A stretch of DNA of 64,000 nucleotides from an uncultured Treponema sp. (lineage in GTDB: Bacteria > Spirochaetota > Spirochaetia > Treponematales > Treponemataceae): NCBI GenBank assembly GCA_949299755.1, contig CASGBA010000005.1:62001-126000 (forward strand), given 5' to 3'. The notes under the pieces were generated by a model. The model saw only the letters and a program-made list of their open reading frames with translations, did not search any database and had not been told where the DNA came from. A program made the position numbers and the translations under genes. Shown piece after piece: positions 60,723 to 64,000 of the stretch (position 1 is its first letter; every line of letters begins with the position of its first letter).

Positions 60723-61535
60723 TTACAAATTGAATCCCAGTTCCCGGAGCCAGCTGTTTACTTCCGGCCGGCAGCCTAAGGTGTCAGGACGGTACACGCC
60801 GAATGCATTGTTTACAAAGTTGGTGTCACCGGTAAAGGCGGGTCGCAAATCCCGGAGACTGCCTGCAAGTCCGCCGGTTCCGTGGCAGCAGAAGGGGATG
60901 ACGGTTTTTCCGCTAAAGTCATAACTTTCTGCAAAGCCCAGTACCGCCATAGGAACGGAGTACCACCAGTTGGGGTAACCCAAAAAAACTATGTCGTATT
61001 TGTCCATGTTTTCCACCCGGTTTGCCAGGGCGGGCCTGGTGTTCCGGGCTTTTTCTTCCGCAGCCCGGTCAAGGCACTGATCGTAGTCAGGGGAATAGGG
61101 CTCCGTCACTTGTATGGAAAACAGGTCTCCCCCCACTGCGTCCCGGATAAAGCCTGCCACCACAGCCGTGTTCCCCGGAGGAAGCAGGCTGGCGGAGGAA
61201 ACGGCATCTGTTTCGCTGTAGCGCCCGGCGTCCCCCATGGCCTGGTAGTGGCGCAAGGCTCCGGCAATAGCGGCATCGGAATCCGTTACGGTGGTATTGT
61301 CAGCCCAGGTAAAATATGCGATAAGAATTTCCGGCTGTTCTTGTACCGTTGTTCCGGAACCGGAAAACGAAGTTTTGCCTGAAGAAGCGTCGGCTGTTCC
61401 GGCAGAAGTGTTCCCGGAACCGGAAATTTTTATGCCGGCAGAACCGTTCCCCCGGTTTGTTCCTAAAGCCCAGATTCCGGCGGCAGCCAGTAGGCAAAGA
61501 GAGGATATTGTAACAATGGCGCATATTTTTTTCAT
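60723..61535 (-). CDS. exported flavodoxin
   Basis: 270 aa. Signal peptide ICAIVTISSLCLLAAAGIWA and a Gly/Ser/Thr-rich linker of about 45 residues precede the flavodoxin domain. That domain starts PEILIAYFTWADNTTVTDSD and has FSIQVTEPYSPDYDQC, YDIVFLGYPNWWYSVPM (FMN isoalloxazine site) and FSGKTVIPFCCHGTGGLAGS. Long-chain flavodoxin-like proteins of this type are normally cytoplasmic. Export of one is uncommon and fits its exported neighbours. ATG follows AAGGAGACGGCT. Confidence 0.87.
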   Translation of the reverse strand: MKKICAIVTISSLCLLAAAGIWALGTNRGNGSAGIKISGSGNTSAGTADASSGKTSFSGSGTTVQEQPEILIAYFTWADNTTVTDSDAAIAGALRHYQAMGDAGRYSETDAVSSASLLPPGNTAVVAGFIRDAVGGDLFSIQVTEPYSPDYDQCLDRAAEEKARNTRPALANRVENMDKYDIVFLGYPNWWYSVPMAVLGFAESYDFSGKTVIPFCCHGTGGLAGSLRDLRPAFTGDTNFVNNAFGVYRPDTLGCRPEVNSWLRELGFNL

Positions 61536-61589
61536 AGCCGTCTCCTTGTTTTGTTTGGAAAGTCTTTTGATTTTTGCCCCATTTCCGGT

Positions 61590-62105
61590 TTATTTGCAGG
61601 CTGAAATTTCTACGGTAAAGTTTCCGGTTTGGGAGGCAAAAAGTTCCAGCCCTTCAGAATCAAGTTTTCCCAGGGGAACCAGTCCCGGGGAAAGACCGTA
61701 GTCCCGGTAAAACACCGCAAGGTTTCCCCAGGGGGCGTACATGGTAAGGTCGCCTGGGGCAGGGTCACAGGAATCCGGGGCGTCACTTGTGTCCCACCCC
61801 GGGGAACCTGGGGAAAGCCGGGCGATTTTTTCCGTTCTGTTGTAATCGGAAAATTCCAAGGTCAGGGGCAGCCGGGACAATAAATCCCTGCTGACGGAAT
61901 TATCGTTCAAGGTGGCGTAGACTTCTTTTTCGCCGCCTGCGGTACCGACGGTAAGTTTTATTTTTAATGAAGATTCCCCGGCGGACGCGGAAATGTTTTC
62001 AATGCCGGTACCTTCGGCACAGGAAAGGGCAGGGAAGAACAGCAGTAAAAGCGCTGCCGCCGTAATAAGCAATTTGAACCGGTGGATGTGAAGTTGAAGT
62101 TTCAT
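61590..62105 (-). CDS. exported cyclophilin-like fold protein
   Basis: 171 aa. Signal peptide LLITAAALLLLFFPALSCAEG, possibly a lipobox cysteine at ALSC. The domain LKIKLTVGTAGGEKEVYATL, ARLSPGSPGWDTSDAPDSCDP, GDLTMYAPWGNLAVFYRDYG and LVPLGKLDSEGLELFA is the cyclophilin-like fold often found next to flavodoxins and CMD proteins. No catalytic peptidyl-prolyl isomerase residues can be assigned. ATG follows AGGAGG. Confidence 0.85.
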   Translation of the reverse strand: MKLQLHIHRFKLLITAAALLLLFFPALSCAEGTGIENISASAGESSLKIKLTVGTAGGEKEVYATLNDNSVSRDLLSRLPLTLEFSDYNRTEKIARLSPGSPGWDTSDAPDSCDPAPGDLTMYAPWGNLAVFYRDYGLSPGLVPLGKLDSEGLELFASQTGNFTVEISACK

Positions 62106-62144
62106 TTTTTCCTCCTTTTAGTGGTTCGGTTTTTATCTGTGTTT

Positions 62145-63146
62145 TTATTTCAGATTTAAAACAAAAAAGTCCCGGATTTTGTCAAAGGGAATTACCTCTG
62201 TGTTGTCGTACAAGTCTGTATGGACGGCACCGGGAATAATGAGAAGCTCCTTGTTTTCTCCCTTGAGTTTTGCGAAAGCATCCCGGCTGAAATAGAGGGA
62301 ATGGGCTTTTTCCCCGTGGATAACCAGGACGGCAGAGGTTATTTCCCCGGCGTAGGAGAGAATGGGCATATTCAGGAATGACAGGGATGAAGTTACATTC
62401 CAGCCCCCGTTGGAGTTAAGGGAACGGGGATGGTAGCCCCGGGGTGTTTTGTAATAGGCAAAATAATCTTTTACATAAAATGGTGCGTCTTCGGGAACTG
62501 TGTCCGGGAGACCTCCTGCAAGGGCGTAGCTTCCCTCCCGGTAGTCTTGGGTACGCCGGGCGTTCAGCTGTTCCCGGAGTTTGTGCCGGGCGGCTTCGTC
62601 CATGGTGTCAAAGTATCCATTGGCAGTAACCCGGCTCATATCGTACATCGTTGCAGTTACGGTGGCTTTGATTCTTGTGTCCATTGCGGCGGCATTCAGG
62701 GCCATTCCGCCCCAGCCGCAGATTCCCAGAATTCCTATCCGGTTTGAATCCACATTTTCCTGCACTGACAAAAAATCCACTGCGGCAGAGAAATCCTCCG
62801 TGTTGATGTCCGGGGAAGCCACATACCTGGGCTGTCCGCCGCTTTCCCCGGTGTAGGAGGGATCAAAAGCTATAGTGAGGAACCCTTTTTCCGCCAGTGT
62901 CTGGGCGTACAAACCGGAAGCCTGCTCCTTTACCGCTCCGAAAGGCCCTGCAACAGCAATGGCAGAAAGTTTTTCCCCGGCATTTTTCGGGACATACATA
63001 TCCGCCGCAAGGGTGATGCCGTAACGGTTGTGGAAGGTAACTTTTTTGTGTTCAACCAGGCTGCTTTTGGCAAAGGTTTTATCCCATTCTGTTGTAAGTG
63101 TTAATTTTTCTTCTATAAAAATTGTATTTTTTATCTTATTTGTCAT
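62145..63146 (-). CDS. alpha/beta hydrolase (dienelactone-hydrolase-like)
   Basis: 333 aa starting at MTNKIKNTIF after AAGGAGGTC. Core sequence AIAVAGPFGAVKEQASGLYA, FLTIAFDPSYTGESGG and the nucleophile-elbow segment RIGILGICGWGGMALNAAAM, where a cysteine replaces the usual serine (GICGWGG). SYAGEITSAVLVIHGEKAHS and a late IIPGAVHTDLYD give the acid and histidine. No signal peptide. A Cys nucleophile is typical of dienelactone hydrolases. The substrate is unknown. Confidence 0.88.
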   Translation of the reverse strand: MTNKIKNTIFIEEKLTLTTEWDKTFAKSSLVEHKKVTFHNRYGITLAADMYVPKNAGEKLSAIAVAGPFGAVKEQASGLYAQTLAEKGFLTIAFDPSYTGESGGQPRYVASPDINTEDFSAAVDFLSVQENVDSNRIGILGICGWGGMALNAAAMDTRIKATVTATMYDMSRVTANGYFDTMDEAARHKLREQLNARRTQDYREGSYALAGGLPDTVPEDAPFYVKDYFAYYKTPRGYHPRSLNSNGGWNVTSSLSFLNMPILSYAGEITSAVLVIHGEKAHSLYFSRDAFAKLKGENKELLIIPGAVHTDLYDNTEVIPFDKIRDFFVLNLK

Positions 63147-63215
63147 GACCTCCTCCTTGTTGTGTCTGTATTTGTTTTTCCTGATAACATTTCGTGGCAC
63201 CTGTTAGTTCCGCAG

Positions 63216-63647
63216 TTATTTGATTTTGCTGTATGCTTCGTCGGAAACCGGCTCCAGCCATTCTGTGGAAGTGTTCTCTCCGGGAAGTTCAAAGGCAAGA
63301 TGACTGAACCATCTGTCCTTCTTGGCACCGTGCCAGTGCTTTACTCCCGGCGGAAAATAAGCTGCGTCCCCGGCTTTCATGCTGACAGGATTTTGTCCTT
63401 CCATCTGGTACCAGCCGCTGCCGGCGGTGCAGATGATAACCTGTCCGCCTCCTTTGGAAGCGTGGTGGATGTGCCAGTTGTTCCGGCAGCCCGGTTCAAA
63501 AGTGACATTGGCAATCATTACGGGGCAGTCACCGCCTCCGATTTTTACCGGATTAAGGAAAGAGTTACCGGTGAAATATTTTGCGTAAGCGGTGTTGGCA
63601 CCGCCCTTACCGAAGATGTTCTGTACTTCAAAATCTTTTTCGTTCAT
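63216..63647 (-). CDS. cupin domain protein
   Basis: 143 aa starting at MNEKDFEVQN after AGGAGAAGAAC. A single cupin barrel with metal-ligand motifs WHIHHASKGGGQVIIC and YFPPGVKHWHGAKKD. Such small cupins frequently sit with CMD and flavodoxin genes in redox clusters. Cytoplasmic, function unknown. Gap of 114 bases to the next CMD gene upstream. Confidence 0.9.
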   Translation of the reverse strand: MNEKDFEVQNIFGKGGANTAYAKYFTGNSFLNPVKIGGGDCPVMIANVTFEPGCRNNWHIHHASKGGGQVIICTAGSGWYQMEGQNPVSMKAGDAAYFPPGVKHWHGAKKDRWFSHLAFELPGENTSTEWLEPVSDEAYSKIK

Positions 63648-63761
63648 GTTCTTCTCCTGTTGCATCTTCTTTTTTGTGGCTTTATGGCGGCGGATTACCG
63701 CTCCTGTCCCGATGGGGATTCCGGTTCCGGCCGGGATTCTGATTCGGTATGGTTTTCTTTG

Positions 63762-64000
63762 TTACGGTTCGGATACGGATTTTCCGGCAGAAGTACCGAC
63801 GATGTCCCGCAAAGCATTCAGGGCGTTGAAGAGCCGGGGAAAACCCATATAGGGCAAGGCTTGGGAAAGGGCAGAGATAATTTCTTCCATCGTGTTTCCC
63901 GCCTTGATTGCCCCAGCTGTGTGTGACCTCACCTGGGTTTCCGCACCGCCCAGGGCTGCAAGGATAACCACTGTGAGCAGTTCCCTGGTTTTCCCCTCAA
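63762..64000 (-). CDS. carboxymuconolactone decarboxylase family protein (partial, runs off window)
   Basis: The open frame enters from the right edge (ELLTVVILAALGGAETQVRS) and ends at 63762, so only the last ~79 residues are present. The motif GGAETQVRSHTAGAIKAGN matches the second domain of the gene at 59821, with alanine where that protein has a cysteine. SALSQALPYMGFPRLFNALNAL is typical CMD. Start and N-terminal domain are outside the window, so export cannot be judged. Confidence 0.85.
   Translation of the reverse strand, partial: EGKTRELLTVVILAALGGAETQVRSHTAGAIKAGNTMEEIISALSQALPYMGFPRLFNALNALRDIVGTSAGKSVSEP

Overview
The window looks like chromosome of a Treponema-type spirochaete with moderate GC. 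The main evidence is the translation/isoprenoid/envelope run rpsB-tsf-frr-uppS-cdsA-dxr-rseP, which lacks pyrH as I recall it does in Treponema pallidum. The adjacent TIGR03546/TIGR03545 gene pair, several short-lobed lipoproteins and a substrate-binding protein whose signal peptide ends FAGG fit the same group. I could run no database search, so all family names come from motifs and recalled family features.

Layout. (1) 1-4.2 kb, minus strand: nucleotide-sugar and surface-glycan genes (partial ABC exporter, ugd, UDP-glucuronate 4-epimerase, IspD-like cytidylyltransferase). (2) 4.3-10 kb, plus strand: PLP aminotransferase, glycogen synthase glgA, and the TIGR03546/TIGR03545 pair. (3) 10-14.3 kb: a CapA-like lipoprotein and pyruvate phosphate dikinase. 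(4) 14.3-26 kb, minus strand: a secreted beta-propeller-like protein, a CpXC protein, then the rpsB-to-rseP housekeeping run, maf, tRNA-Arg(CCG), a HEAT-repeat protein and a lipoprotein. (5) 26-33.5 kb: coaD-rpmF-acpP-rnc, CCA-transferase family, thiN, an SPFH-like protein, chorismate mutase and a second GT5 glycogen synthase. (6) 33.6-45.6 kb: small lipoprotein, tRNA-Thr and tRNA-Tyr, a 17-repeat cysteine-rich LRR lipoprotein, a small acidic membrane protein, an alpha-2-macroglobulin lipoprotein with its usual partner PBP1C, and a hypoxanthine/uracil-DNA glycosylase. (7) 45.6-55.3 kb, visibly AT-richer: a sugar ABC operon with a broken first permease and a beta-helix protein, then MATE and sodium-symporter transporters around a reverse rubrerythrin/PerR pair under a perfect 32-bp double PerR-box palindrome. 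(8) 55.4-64 kb: an IdeS/Mac (C66) immunoglobulin-protease homologue with two compensating indels, then a run of redox-type genes (EFR1 ferredoxin, DUF4405, DUF362, carboxymuconolactone-decarboxylase family, flavodoxin, cyclophilin-like, alpha/beta hydrolase, cupin). Four consecutive members of that run carry export signals.

Points of most interest: the exported redox cluster; the IdeS-like protease; a recurring promoter arrangement that places the predicted transcription start at or within a few bases of the start codon for five genes without Shine-Dalgarno sequences; the PerR palindrome lying over the rubrerythrin promoter; a cysteine-rich insert in the second glycogen synthase; and several single-base indels that are either gene decay or sequence errors. 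No stretch over 300 bases is without a gene. I saw no CRISPR array, insertion sequence, rRNA or attachment site.
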